In this document: positions 1 to 10,143 of the stretch, in pieces
How the letters are laid out: each line of letters starts with the position of its first letter
Numbering within the stretch: the first letter of the stretch is position 1
Assembly: GCF_003206135.1 (NCBI RefSeq)
Contig: NZ_PZJT01000002.1
Span: forward strand, 234,483-298,482
Origin: Salinicola salarius
GTDB taxonomy: Bacteria > Pseudomonadota > Gammaproteobacteria > Pseudomonadales > Halomonadaceae
DNA length: 64,000 nucleotides
Reading direction: 5' to 3'
Position numbers and translations under genes: made by a program
Notes under the pieces: model-generated
Databases searched by the model: none
Told to the model about the DNA's origin: nothing
Seen by the model: the letters and a program-made list of their open reading frames with translations, nothing else

Positions 1-615
1 GCCTGGCTCCCTCATCAGCAGATAGTGCCGCGCGAAATCCTCGAGCGTCGCCCGCTCGGCCGTGACCAGCGGGTGGCCCGGCCAGACCACCGGTATCAAT
101 TCGTTGTCCAGAATGGGCATGAATACCAGGTTGGGGTCGTCCGGCACCATACCCATGATGACCAGGTCATCTCGTCTCTCCGCCAGCCGCTCGAGGGCCT
201 GTGCCCGGTTGCAGACGCGTAGTCGAATCTGGACTTCCGGATAGCGGGCTCTGAAGCGCGCCAGAATGTGCGGCACGACGTATTGCGCGGTCGAGACGGC
301 TGCAAGGTTGAGTTCGCCCCGGATCGTGCCCGCCAGCTCCGACAGCTCCATCTGCAGACTCGAAACCTGACCGAAGATCGACTGCACGGACGCGGCCAGC
401 GCATCGGCGGCGGGCAGTATATGGAGTGTCTTGCCGGCGTACTTGAACAGTGGCTGGCTCAGCGCCTGCTCGAGCTGTCGGATCTGAGCGCTGACGGCAG
501 GTTGCGTCAGGCCCAGCTGTTCGGCAGCGCGTGAATAGGATTGCTGACGATGAACGGCCTGGAAGACCTGGAGCTGACGGAACGTCAGACGATTGAGCAG
601 GTTGGGACGCGACAT
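1..615 (-). CDS. pycR: LysR-family transcriptional regulator, PycR-like (3' end cut by window edge)
   Basis: The minus strand from an ATG at 613-615 reads open for 205 codons to the window edge, so the C-terminus is missing. The N-terminus is a LysR winged helix-turn-helix: the segment LTFRQLQVFQAV is followed by SYSRAAEQLGLTQPAVSAQI at about residues 28-47. The substrate-binding domain begins after a linker helix (LQMELSELAGTIRGELNLAA). The style of the HTH resembles CbbR-type regulators. The gene is divergent from pycA, the same arrangement as the LysR gene beside pycAB in Pseudomonas, so it probably controls pyruvate carboxylase expression. The regulator family is certain; the pycR name rests on position only. 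Confidence 0.85.
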   Translation of the reverse strand, partial: MSRPNLLNRLTFRQLQVFQAVHRQQSYSRAAEQLGLTQPAVSAQIRQLEQALSQPLFKYAGKTLHILPAADALAASVQSIFGQVSSLQMELSELAGTIRGELNLAAVSTAQYVVPHILARFRARYPEVQIRLRVCNRAQALERLAERRDDLVIMGMVPDDPNLVFMPILDNELIPVVWPGHPLVTAERATLEDFARHYLLMREPG

Positions 616-637
616 TCAGGATGCTCTCACGGTCAGG

Positions 638-655
638 TATAACGTTTAGCTTATA
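638..655. promoter_or_regulatory. Candidate LysR operator in the pycR-pycA divergent region
   Basis: TATAA, eight bases, TTATA forms an inverted repeat between the divergent LysR gene and pycA, about 20 bases from the regulator start. CbbR-like regulators bind TNA-N7/8-TNA arrangements, which this fits loosely. A TTGGCA at 658-663 lies just downstream and could be a -35 element for pycA, followed by an A/T-rich spacer, but no good -10 is visible. Assignment is by position and symmetry only. Confidence 0.35.
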
Positions 656-754
656 GGTTGGCAAAAAAATATCAATTTTTCTATTGGTACCCGGATCGCT
701 AGCGTAGGGAGACGATAACAAAGCGTCGCCACGCACAAACCGGGAGGGCAAACG

Positions 755-2170
<1,416 letters not shown>

Positions 2171-2209
2171 ATGCGCCGAATGGATCAGAATCAGGATCAG
2201 GAGAAAAAG

Positions 2210-4030
2210 ATGAACAACGCCGACTCGTCATCCGTCAAGATCAGCGACGTCGTCCTGCGTGATGGGCATCAGTCATTGATTGCCACGCGCATGCGAACCG
2301 AAGACATGCTGCCAATCTGCGCCAAACTCGACGCGATCGGGTTCCATTCACTCGAAGTCTGGGGCGGCGCCACGTTCGACGCCTGCGTGCGTTTTCTCAA
2401 GGAGGATCCCTGGGAACGCCTGCAGTCGTTGCGCGAAGCGCTTCCCAACACGCCGCTACAGATGCTGCTGCGGGGTCAGAACCTGCTTGGGTATCGCCAC
2501 TACGCGGATGACGTGGTGGAGCGTTTCGTGGCGCGCTCGGCCGATAACGGCATCGACATCTTTCGGGTCTTCGATGCGCTGAACGACCTGCGCAATCTGG
2601 AGACCGCCATGAAGGCGGTCAAGGCCAGCGGCAAGCATGCCCAGGGCACTATCTGTTATACCGTCAGCCCCGTTCACACTCGGAACATGTATGTCGAGCA
2701 GGCCAAGCGGCTGGTCGACATGGGCGCCGATTCGATCGCCATCAAGGACATGGCCGGTCTGCTGACCCCATACGCCACCGGCGAGCTGGTGGCAGCGCTG
2801 GCCGAGGCGGTCGACGTGCCGATCCATCTCCATGCCCACGCGACGTCCGGGCTCGCTTCCCTGAGCCAGATGAAGGCCGTCGAAGCAGGCTGTCGCCATA
2901 TCGATACCTGTATTTCCGCCTTCGCCGGCGGTACCAGCCATCCCTCCACCGAAGCGATGGTGGCGGCGTTCCAGCAGACGCCCTATGACACCGGCCTGGA
3001 TCTGGTCGCGCTGAAGGAGGTCGGCGACTACTTCCGGGAAGTGCGCAAGAAATACGCGGCTTTCGAAAGCGAATACACTCGCGAGGATGTGAGCGTACAG
3101 ATCTGGCAGGTGCCGGGGGGCATGATGTCCAACCTGGCCAATCAGATGAAGGAGCAGAATGCGCTGGGCCGGATTCAGGATGTCTTCGATGAAATTCCGA
3201 AGGTTCGTGCCGATCTGGGGTATCCGCCGCTGGTAACGCCGACGTCGCAGATCGTCGGGACCCAGGCCGCCATGAACGTGTTGACCGGCGAGCGTTACAA
3301 GTCGATCACCAACGAGGTGAAGCGCTACCTGCTGGGTGGCTACGGTCAGCCGCCGGCCGAGGTGAATCCCGAGGTGCGTCGCAAGGCGATCGGCAACGAA
3401 CTTGTCGACGAGGGCCGTCCCGCCGACCAGCTCAAGCCGGAGATGGCCAGGCTGAAGCAGGATATCGGCGATCTCGCCGCCAGCGAAGAGGATGTGCTCA
3501 CCTTTGCCATGTTCCCCGATCTGGGGCGGGAATATCTGCAGGGGCGGCGTGACGGCACGTTGACGCCCGAATCGATTCCGTCAGCGGAAGCCGTCGGCGG
3601 TGCCGGACGGCCGGTTTCCGAAGGGGTGCCTACCGAGTTCGTCATCGACGTTCACGGTGAGTCCTACGAAGTGCAGATCACCGGTGTCGGCAGTAGCAGT
3701 GGCAGCAAGCGCCGTGTCTATCTGACGCTCGATGGCATGCCCGAAGAGGTCGTGTTCGAGGCCAAGGACGAGTTCGTGCAGGAAGGCAATAGCGGGGGGC
3801 GCGCCAAAGCCAGCTCGCCTGGGCACGTTACCACGTCGATGCCGGGCAACATTGTCGATGTGCTGGTCGCTGAAGGTGACAGCGTCAAGGAAGGACAGGC
3901 CGTCTTGATTACCGAAGCCATGAAGATGGAGACGGAAGTGCAGGCGCGGGTCAGCGGCACGGTCAAGGCGGTCCATGTGGCCAAGGGCGACCGCGTGACA
4001 CCGGGCGAGGTCCTGATCGAAATCGAGTGA
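2210..4030 (+). CDS. pycB: Pyruvate carboxylase subunit B (carboxyltransferase and biotin carrier; OadA-like)
   Basis: A 606-residue protein transferring the carboxyl group from biotin to pyruvate to make oxaloacetate. The chosen ATG at 2210 has AGGAG at 2199-2203; an upstream in-frame ATG at 2171 touches the pycA stop but has no ribosome site. It carries an HMGL-like carboxyltransferase barrel (DVVLRDGHQS near residue 14, metal-site HLHAHATSG), a conserved carboxylase domain, a linker, and a C-terminal biotinyl domain with EAMKMETE, where K572 would be biotinylated. The same architecture occurs in OadA of the sodium-pumping oxaloacetate decarboxylase, but no oadB or oadG is present and pycA is adjacent, so pyruvate carboxylase is the better call. 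Confidence 0.88.
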   Translation: MNNADSSSVKISDVVLRDGHQSLIATRMRTEDMLPICAKLDAIGFHSLEVWGGATFDACVRFLKEDPWERLQSLREALPNTPLQMLLRGQNLLGYRHYADDVVERFVARSADNGIDIFRVFDALNDLRNLETAMKAVKASGKHAQGTICYTVSPVHTRNMYVEQAKRLVDMGADSIAIKDMAGLLTPYATGELVAALAEAVDVPIHLHAHATSGLASLSQMKAVEAGCRHIDTCISAFAGGTSHPSTEAMVAAFQQTPYDTGLDLVALKEVGDYFREVRKKYAAFESEYTREDVSVQIWQVPGGMMSNLANQMKEQNALGRIQDVFDEIPKVRADLGYPPLVTPTSQIVGTQAAMNVLTGERYKSITNEVKRYLLGGYGQPPAEVNPEVRRKAIGNELVDEGRPADQLKPEMARLKQDIGDLAASEEDVLTFAMFPDLGREYLQGRRDGTLTPESIPSAEAVGGAGRPVSEGVPTEFVIDVHGESYEVQITGVGSSSGSKRRVYLTLDGMPEEVVFEAKDEFVQEGNSGGRAKASSPGHVTTSMPGNIVDVLVAEGDSVKEGQAVLITEAMKMETEVQARVSGTVKAVHVAKGDRVTPGEVLIEIE

Positions 4031-4061
4031 GGGCCGGGCTGTCTTCCCGATGAAGGCAATC

Positions 4062-4093
4062 AAAAACGCGGAGCCATGGCTCCGCGTTTTTTT
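4062..4093. terminator. Bidirectional intrinsic terminator between pycB and pyk
   Basis: A fully palindromic GC-rich stem (CGCGGAGCC and its complement around CATG) is flanked by five A on the left and seven T on the right. It can therefore stop transcription of pycB from the left and of pyk from the right. The two genes converge on it with about 85 bases between their stops. Confidence 0.9.
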
Positions 4094-4117
4094 ATCCCGT
4101 GAAAAGAGCGCTCTCGA

Positions 4118-5581
4118 TCACTCTTCGACCTGGATGATCTTCATGGTGTTGGTGCCGCCATGAGCATTCATGTGATCGCCGCGGGTCAGGATGACGAGGT
4201 CGCCCTTGCTGGCGAGCCCGAGGCTGACCAGCTCCTTGATCGCGCCGCTGTTGATCTCGGTCAGCGGGAAGCGGGAGCTGTCGAAGACCAGCGAGACGAC
4301 GCCGCGATAGAGCGCCATGCGACGCTGGACCAGCGGTGTCTCGGCCAGCGCGACGATCGGCAGACCGGAGCGGATGCGCGAGGCGATCAGCGGCGTGTAG
4401 CCCGACGCGGTCAAGCAGGCGATGGCGACCACGCCGGAAAGGTGGTTGGCCGCATACATGGCAGACAGCGCCAGCGTCTCGTCGATCCGGCTGAAGCCTT
4501 CGTGGATGCGGTGCTGGGACTGCTGAGCCGCCCGCTCGCGCTCCGCGCCCAGACACAGCCGGTTCATGGCGCGAATGGTCTCGACCGGGAAGTCGCCGGC
4601 GGCGGTTTCCGCCGAGAGCATCACGGCATCGGTGCCATCCAGAACCGCGTTGGCGACGTCGAAGACTTCCGCGCGGGTCGGCAGCGGCGACTCGATCATC
4701 GATTCCATCATCTGAGTAGCGGTGATGACGACCTTGTTGAGCGTGCGGGCGCGGGCGATGATCCGCTTCTGCACGCCGATCAACTGGGCGTCGCCGATCT
4801 CGACGCCGAGATCGCCGCGGGCGACCATCACCGCTTCCGAGGCACGGATGATGTCGTCCAGCGTTTCCGGGTCGGCAACGGCTTCGGCGCGCTCGATCTT
4901 GGCGACCAGGCCGATCTCCTGGCCCGCTTCACCCAGCAGCTCGCGCGCATACTGCATGTCGGCGCCACTGCGCGGGAACGATACGGCCAGATAATCGACA
5001 CCGATGTCGATCGCGGTCTTGAGGTCTTCCTTGTCCTTCTCGGTCAGCGCCGCAGCGGAGAGGCCGCCGCCCTGCTTGTTGATGCCCTTGTTGTTGGTCA
5101 GCTTGCCGCCGACCTTGACCGTGGTGAAAATCTGCGGGCCTTCGATGCGGTCCACTTCGAGCACCAGGCGACCGTCGTCCAGCAACAGGGTGTCGCCGGC
5201 CTCGAGATCGTCGGCCAGCTCCTTGTAGTCGCAGCCGACGCGCTCGCTGTCGCCGGCATCGCGATCCAGCGATACGTCCAGCACGAAAGGCTGGCCCTTT
5301 TCGAGCTTGACACCACCTTCGGCGGCAAAGCGGGCGATACGGATCTTGGGACCCTGGAGGTCGCCCAGTGCAGCCACCGCGCGGCCGTGACGATCCGCCG
5401 CCTCGCGAACGGCCTTGAGTCGGCGGCGATGGTCTTCCGGATTCCCGTGGGAGAAGTTCAAGCGAACGACGTCGACCCCGGCTTCGATAATGGCATCCAA
5501 TACTCCCTCGCGATCCGTGGCTGGGCCGAGGGTGGCGACGATCTTGGTGCGGCGAATCGGACCGTGAAACGCGTGCTGCAT
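4118..5581 (-). CDS. pyk: Pyruvate kinase
   Basis: A 487-residue pyruvate kinase making pyruvate and ATP from phosphoenolpyruvate and ADP. The reading frame is open further upstream, but the ATG at 5579-5581 has AGGAG just before it and begins at the family's usual N-terminus (RRTKIVATLGPAT). The metal and substrate motif MVARGDLGVEIG lies near residue 250, followed by the signature MMESMIESPLPTRAE. The A, B and C domains are all present at normal length. Length and the C-domain look like the PykA (type II) enzymes, but I did not separate PykA from PykF. It converges with pycAB, which uses its product. A HexR-like site overlaps its predicted promoter. Confidence 0.93.
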   Translation of the reverse strand: MQHAFHGPIRRTKIVATLGPATDREGVLDAIIEAGVDVVRLNFSHGNPEDHRRRLKAVREAADRHGRAVAALGDLQGPKIRIARFAAEGGVKLEKGQPFVLDVSLDRDAGDSERVGCDYKELADDLEAGDTLLLDDGRLVLEVDRIEGPQIFTTVKVGGKLTNNKGINKQGGGLSAAALTEKDKEDLKTAIDIGVDYLAVSFPRSGADMQYARELLGEAGQEIGLVAKIERAEAVADPETLDDIIRASEAVMVARGDLGVEIGDAQLIGVQKRIIARARTLNKVVITATQMMESMIESPLPTRAEVFDVANAVLDGTDAVMLSAETAAGDFPVETIRAMNRLCLGAERERAAQQSQHRIHEGFSRIDETLALSAMYAANHLSGVVAIACLTASGYTPLIASRIRSGLPIVALAETPLVQRRMALYRGVVSLVFDSSRFPLTEINSGAIKELVSLGLASKGDLVILTRGDHMNAHGGTNTMKIIQVEE

Positions 5582-5654
5582 GGAAATTCTCCTGGCAACT
5601 GAATGAGTCGTCCCGCCGCGCTGAAAAGTCATGGATCGAGTCGCGACGATGACA

Positions 5655-5669
5655 TGTGGTTATTTTACA
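5655..5669. promoter_or_regulatory. Candidate HexR operator at the pyk promoter
   Basis: TGTGGT-TAT-TTTACA matches the gammaproteobacterial HexR-like pattern TGTART-NNN-AYTACA at 10 of 12 defined positions. It overlaps the predicted pyk -10 element on the minus strand, a position that would give repression. The pyruvate kinase gene is a classic HexR target and a better copy of the motif lies upstream of gap in this window. The motif was recalled from the literature and no scoring was run. Confidence 0.45.
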
Positions 5670-5690
5670 ACAAGGAGCCCGTCTTGTCCG
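5662..5690 (-). promoter_or_regulatory. Predicted sigma70 promoter of pyk
   Basis: On the minus strand CGGACA (5690-5685) and TAAAAT (5667-5662) are separated by 17 bases. The -35 matches four and the -10 five of six consensus bases. Transcription would start about 75 bases before the pyk start codon. Confidence 0.4.
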
Positions 5691-6142
5691 AAGCGCTGTT
5701 GCTGTCCTGTCATCCCGGCTTAGAGGAGCCACATGCACCGCCTGCCGGGATGGCTGGCGTTTCAGCCAGACGCCTGCTTTCGGCATCGAATGGCGAATGG
5801 ATCGCCACCAGCATCCGATGGGCTGTTGACGTTTCAGCCTAGAGGCCTTTCGCGACGATGACGTTACGGATTCGAGTGTAGCGCGCGAGCGCCGGGTGCG
5901 ACATGGACGAAAAGTCCCACAAACCCGAGACGACGCCACGGCGCGACTTGGAATCCGTCTTGTCAGCCCCATTGTGAATGGCCATTGACATCGCACCGTC
6001 AATGTTGGTCAAAGTCAAGCTACGGCTGGCGCCATGGGAAAGGCTAGGGTAGGGTAGGCGGATTTTCCGGTCGGCCCCACTCCCTGCCATCGAGCACGCC
6101 ATCGGCTGGGACCGCCGCTATATATAAAGAAGCAGGAGCGCT

Positions 6143-8764
6143 ATGGGCAAGTCACTGGTTATCGTCGAGTCGCCGGCCAAGGCCAAGACCATCAACAAGT
6201 ATCTCGGCAACGATTTCGTGGTGAAATCGAGTGTCGGGCATATTCGTGATCTGCCGACCAGCGGTTCTTCCAAGCAGGCCAGCGATCCCAAGGAGCGCGC
6301 GAAGCAGGCGGCGATCACCCGCAAGATGTCGCCGGAAGAGAAGGCGGAGTACAAGAAGCAGAAGCAGCGGGATCAACTGGTTCGGCGCATGGGTATCGAC
6401 CCCGAACATGGCTGGCGGGCCCATTACGAGATCCTGCCGGGCAAGGAGAAGGTGGTCGATGAGCTCAAGAGGCTGGCCGACAAGAGCGATACCATCTATC
6501 TCGCGACCGATCTGGACCGTGAGGGAGAGGCGATCGCCTGGCACTTGAAGGAGACCATCGGCGGCGACGACTCGCGCTACAAGCGCGTGGTGTTCAACGA
6601 AATCACCAAGAATGCCATCCAGGAAGCCTTCAAGCAGCCCGGCACGCTCAATATCGCCCGAGTCGAGGCGCAGCAGAGCCGCCGCTTTCTGGATCGCGTG
6701 GTCGGCTTCATGGTCTCGCCTTTGCTGTGGAGCAAGGTGGCTCGTGGCCTCTCCGCCGGCCGTGTACAGTCGGTGGCCGTACGGCTGATCGTCGATCGTG
6801 AGCGCGCTATCCGGGCATTCAACCCGGAAGAGTTCTGGGACGTCCACGCCGATCTCGTCACCGCCGACGGCGAACCGATCCGCTTCGAGGTGGTCCGCGA
6901 GAATGGCGAGACTTTCCGCCCGACTTCCGAGAAAGAGACCCTTGATCGCATCGCGCCGTTGCGGCAGGACACGCTGGACGTGACCAGCCGCGAAACCAGG
7001 CCGACCAGCTCCAAGCCCAATGCGCCGTTCATTACCTCGACGCTGCAGCAGGCCGCCAGCGGTCGACTGGGTTACTCCGTCAAGAAGACGATGACGCTGG
7101 CCCAGCGGCTCTACGAGGGCGGTTACATCACCTACATGCGTACCGACTCCACCAACCTGTCCCAGGATGCAGTCGAAGGCGTGCGCGATTACATCCAGTC
7201 GGAGTTCGGTGACCGCTACCTGCCGGAAGCGCCAAATCGCTACTCGAGCAAGCAGAACGCTCAGGAAGCGCACGAGGCCATTCGCCCTTCCAACGTCAAG
7301 CAGCGGGCCGACGATCTGCCCGTCGAGCGCGACGCCCAGCGGCTGTACGAGCTGATCTGGCGCCAGTTCGTCGCCTGCCAGATGGTGCCGGCGGAATATC
7401 TCGCTACCACGCTGACCATCGAAACGGCCGGTTTCGAGCTCAAGGCCCGTGGCCGGGTGCTCAAGTTCGACGGTTATACCCGCGTGATGAAGCCGCTGGC
7501 CAAGAAGGACGAGCAGGCGCAACTACCCGATATCGGCGAAGGCGCGACGCTCGAGGTCGAACAGATCGACCCGCAGCAGCATTTCACCAAGCCGCCGGCG
7601 CGCTACACCGAAGCAAGCCTGGTCAAGGAACTCGAGAAGCGCGGCATCGGCCGCCCGTCGACCTATGCGGCGATCATCTCCACCATTCAGGATCGAGGCT
7701 ACGCCAAGCTGGACAACCGGCGTTTCTATGCCGAGAAGCTCGGCGAGATCGTGACCGATCGCCTGGTGGAATCGTTCAACGACCTGCTGGACTATGGCTT
7801 CACTGCCCGCATGGAGGACCGGCTCGACGAGGTCGCCGAGGGCCATGAGCAGTGGCAGAAGCTGCTCGATGCCTTCTATGCCGATTTCAAGCAGAAGCTG
7901 GAGCGTGCCGAAGGCGAGGATGGCATGCGGCCCAACGAGCCCATCGAAACCGATATCGCGTGCCCGACCTGTGGCCGCCCGATGCAGATTCGCATCGCGT
8001 CGACCGGCGTGTTCCTGGGCTGTTCCGGCTACAACCTGCCGCCGAAGGAGCGCTGCAAGACGACCATCGATCTGATCCCGGGAGAGGAAGCCGTACCCGC
8101 GGATGCCGACGAGGCCGCCGAGACGGAAGCGCTGCGCGCCAAGCGTCGTAACCCGAACACCGGCACGGCGATGGACAGTTACCTGATCGATGAGGGTCGC
8201 AAGCTCTATATCAGCAACGATGACGACGGCTACTACGAAATCGAGCAAGGGCGTTTCCGGATCAAGGGCTACGATGGTCCCGTGATCGAATGTGACAAGT
8301 GCGGCTCCGAAATGCAGCTCAAGAGCGGCCGCTTCGGAAAGTATTTCGCCTGTACCAACGAGGGCTGCGGCAACACCCGCAAGCTGTTGAAGAGCGGCGA
8401 AGTCGCACCACCCAAGATGGATCCGATTCCGATGCCGGAGCTGGCCTGCCAGAAGGTCGACGATCACTACGTGCTGCGCGACGGTGCCAGCGGTCTGTTC
8501 CTGGCGGCCAGCCAGTTCCCCAAGAACCGGGAAACCCGTCCGCCGCTGGTCAAGGAGCTGAAGGCGCACGCCGACGCTCTGCCCGAGAAGTACCATTTTC
8601 TGCTTGAAGCGCCGAGCGAGGATCCTGACGGTCGGCCGGCTCAGATCCGCTTCTCGCGCAAGACCAAGAGCCAGTTCGTCATGACCGATGAAGAGGGCAA
8701 GGCAACCGGCTGGCGGGCCGTCTACGAAGATGGCCGCTGGCAGGTGGAGGACAAGCGCAAATGA
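6143..8764 (+). CDS. topA: DNA topoisomerase I
   Basis: An 873-residue type IA topoisomerase that relaxes negative supercoils. It starts at ATG 6143 after AGGAG at 6134-6138. The Toprim domain holds [11 protein letters not shown] at the N-terminus and [15 protein letters not shown] further in. The catalytic tyrosine is Y331 in [13 protein letters not shown], equivalent to Y319 of E. coli. The C-terminal region has two clear four-cysteine ribbons, CPTCGRPM near residue 607 and CDKCGSEM near 717, then basic topoisomerase C-terminal repeats. The length is normal. The downstream gene overlaps its stop by four bases, so the two are co-translated. Confidence 0.97.
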   Translation: MGKSLVIVESPAKAKTINKYLGNDFVVKSSVGHIRDLPTSGSSKQASDPKERAKQAAITRKMSPEEKAEYKKQKQRDQLVRRMGIDPEHGWRAHYEILPGKEKVVDELKRLADKSDTIYLATDLDREGEAIAWHLKETIGGDDSRYKRVVFNEITKNAIQEAFKQPGTLNIARVEAQQSRRFLDRVVGFMVSPLLWSKVARGLSAGRVQSVAVRLIVDRERAIRAFNPEEFWDVHADLVTADGEPIRFEVVRENGETFRPTSEKETLDRIAPLRQDTLDVTSRETRPTSSKPNAPFITSTLQQAASGRLGYSVKKTMTLAQRLYEGGYITYMRTDSTNLSQDAVEGVRDYIQSEFGDRYLPEAPNRYSSKQNAQEAHEAIRPSNVKQRADDLPVERDAQRLYELIWRQFVACQMVPAEYLATTLTIETAGFELKARGRVLKFDGYTRVMKPLAKKDEQAQLPDIGEGATLEVEQIDPQQHFTKPPARYTEASLVKELEKRGIGRPSTYAAIISTIQDRGYAKLDNRRFYAEKLGEIVTDRLVESFNDLLDYGFTARMEDRLDEVAEGHEQWQKLLDAFYADFKQKLERAEGEDGMRPNEPIETDIACPTCGRPMQIRIASTGVFLGCSGYNLPPKERCKTTIDLIPGEEAVPADADEAAETEALRAKRRNPNTGTAMDSYLIDEGRKLYISNDDDGYYEIEQGRFRIKGYDGPVIECDKCGSEMQLKSGRFGKYFACTNEGCGNTRKLLKSGEVAPPKMDPIPMPELACQKVDDHYVLRDGASGLFLAASQFPKNRETRPPLVKELKAHADALPEKYHFLLEAPSEDPDGRPAQIRFSRKTKSQFVMTDEEGKATGWRAVYEDGRWQVEDKRK

Positions 8765-9219
8765 CTTCGGTGGCCCGTACCAATCAGCTGCTCTATCAGG
8801 CTGAATTGTTGCTGGCGGTCGAGCCGGGCAACGACGAGCACGCGACGGCGCGCCGCATGGCGCTGGAGGAGGCCGCGCTGGGCCAGTTGGAACTGGCGCT
8901 GGATTCCGTGCTGCGAGAAGTCACCGAGCATACCGATCTGCCCCACGACGGTTGGCAGGCGTGGCTGCGGGCGACGAACGTCAATGTGGCCGAGCTCGAA
9001 CGGCTACGGGCCTTGTCCCGTGATCCTGAAAGCTGGCTGGGGACGCTGCTGGCGCGATTGCAGGCGCTGCACGGCGCCGACGGCGTGGCCCGCCGCGATG
9101 CACGGGCAGGGCTGATTGCCAGTGCCGGCGCCCCATCGCTGGGCGATACGCTGCGCTGGTGCCACCGTGAATTCAAGACGCTGCTGCCGGCACTGCGTGA
9201 AGGTAGCAGCGAGTGGTGA
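8761..9219 (+). CDS. Conserved hypothetical protein, DUF6586-like
   Basis: A 152-residue, helix-rich, acidic protein with no membrane segment or signal peptide. It starts inside the topA stop codon (ATGA overlap). A protein of similar size and composition follows topA in Pseudomonas and related genera, and I associate it with the DUF6586 family. No catalytic motif is visible. Translational coupling to topA suggests a partner or accessory of topoisomerase I, but the function is unknown. Confidence 0.75.
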   Translation: MTSVARTNQLLYQAELLLAVEPGNDEHATARRMALEEAALGQLELALDSVLREVTEHTDLPHDGWQAWLRATNVNVAELERLRALSRDPESWLGTLLARLQALHGADGVARRDARAGLIASAGAPSLGDTLRWCHREFKTLLPALREGSSEW

Positions 9220-9258
9220 CTGGCTCGGGGTAAACGTGTTAGCCTGAATCCAGACATC

Positions 9259-9292
9259 AACGACCGGGGCCCAGGCTCTGGTCGTTTTTTAT
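9259..9292 (+). terminator. Intrinsic terminator of the topA operon
   Basis: AACGACC at 9259-9265 pairs with GGTCGTT at 9280-9286, with further pairing inside the loop, followed by a run of T. It closes the topA operon before the next small gene. Confidence 0.8.
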
Positions 9293-9353
9293 TGGTCCCG
9301 TTCTTTTATTCGAGTCGTCACTCCATGAAAGAGAGTGACAAGAGAGGTGAGCC

Positions 9354-9596
9354 GTGTCCGATATCGCGATTCTGGAAATCGTCGAACTTGCCAACGGAGA
9401 AGTGGTGCTGCGACCGGCAGAGGCAACGGGTGAGCCGCTCGTCTCGATCCGCTTCTCCGAAGAGGCCGTCGAGCTGTTGCGGCGCAGTCGCTTCGACGTG
9501 GCCCGCGAGATGCTCGACCATGCGATCACTCGAACCCATCTGTGGGAAGGTGATGAAGAAGATGCCGCCGAAGAAGCGCCGGCGACCGTTCACTAG
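9354..9596 (+). CDS. Small conserved hypothetical protein (80 residues)
   Basis: The frame starts at GTG 9354, seven bases after GAGG in GAGGTGA, and encodes 80 residues. It looks like a small soluble alpha/beta protein: a beta-rich N-terminus (IAILEIVELANGEVVLRPA) followed by a helical segment and an acidic, alanine-rich tail. Codon use and the ribosome site support a real gene. A similar small gene lies at this position near topA in Pseudomonas as I remember it. No function can be assigned. Confidence 0.7.
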   Translation: MSDIAILEIVELANGEVVLRPAEATGEPLVSIRFSEEAVELLRRSRFDVAREMLDHAITRTHLWEGDEEDAAEEAPATVH

Positions 9597-9681
9597 CCGG
9601 CTCTGCGCCCTCTGGTCCGTGAGACGGTGACGCGATCCTGCCGCGACCGGGGGTGCTGACCGACGCGGACCGCCGTGTCCC

Positions 9682-9843
9682 TTACTGCATCAGGCCCGCT
9701 ACCAGTGCCATGATCACGGCGATGACGGCCGATGTCAGTGCGGTCACCAACAGCACGCGACGCCGGGTGGCGCTGAAAGTGAAGAAGGTGATGAAAGCGA
9801 TGGTCATCGCGAGCATCGAAATTGTCCAGGCGTAATTGGCCAT
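9682..9843 (-). CDS. Small two-helix membrane protein (53 residues)
   Basis: A short minus-strand frame runs from ATG 9843 to TAA 9682. It encodes a 53-residue protein with two hydrophobic helices (WTISMLAMTIAFITFFTF and VTALTSAVIAVIMALVAGL) separated by a positively charged TRRR turn, which predicts a hairpin with the loop in the cytoplasm. AGGAG lies 11 bases before the start, somewhat far. The amino acid pattern is far from random. I do not recognise the family. It is monocistronic, lying between two unrelated genes. Confidence 0.6.
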   Translation of the reverse strand: MANYAWTISMLAMTIAFITFFTFSATRRRVLLVTALTSAVIAVIMALVAGLMQ

Positions 9844-10143
9844 AGAGCGGCTGGCTCCTGCATCGAGATTATGGGATTCGTCGACGGCGCATTATACAGA
9901 TCGCGAGGGCCGCTGCGGCGCTTGCAAGTCTACGGGATTCACGCGGCGCACGATGATAACGCTTGCAAGGGTTTGCTCGTGTCAGGTCTGTTGACGAACC
10001 CTGGCGTAAGGCGGGCCGGTGGCGAGCCTTCACTTGCCAGTGACCAGTGACCAGTGACCAGTGACCAGTGACCAGTGACCAGTGACCGGTGCTGGGCGGC
10101 ACCCAGCGCCGGCCTTGGCGAAGCCGAGAGCTGACGTCGGCGA
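9844..10143. other. Spacer between the small membrane protein and the GltB-like gene
   Basis: This 300-base stretch contains the heptamer tandem array at 10037-10085 and no open frame with coding character. The ATTATACAG at 9890-9898 may be part of the promoter of the small membrane protein on the minus strand. No terminator with a T run is evident for the GltB-like gene. Confidence 0.5.
10037..10085. repeat. Tandem array, 7-bp unit, 7 perfect copies
   Basis: The unit CCAGTGA is repeated seven times without mismatch, followed by a decayed CCGGTG. It lies just downstream of the GltB-like gene (minus strand). Perfect identity between units means recent expansion, probably by slippage, and copy number is likely to vary between strains. 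Confidence 0.97.

Larger units (their letters stand above)
5582..6142. other. pyk-topA divergent intergenic region without a credible gene
   Basis: This 561-base spacer has short open frames on both strands, but none has a ribosome site, a familiar motif or convincing codon use. It contains the pyk promoter and HexR-like site, an identical 13-mer (TCGCGACGATGAC) at 5641-5653 and 5850-5862, a direct repeat CGTTTCAGCC near 5758 and 5830, and a perfect dyad CATTGAC-N8-GTCAATG at 5983-6004. A TATATATAAA tract at 6119-6128 directly precedes the topA ribosome site. Confidence 0.6.

Noticed and set aside
2210..4030. Sodium-pumping oxaloacetate decarboxylase alpha subunit (oadA)
   Set aside because: The domain layout is compatible, but the membrane subunits oadB and oadG are absent and a biotin carboxylase gene is directly upstream, so pyruvate carboxylase fits better.
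5839..6102. An 87-codon minus-strand frame in the pyk-topA spacer
   Set aside because: There is no ribosome site, no familiar pattern and no hydrophobic or charged periodicity. It contains the dyad at 5983-6004, which is better explained as regulatory.
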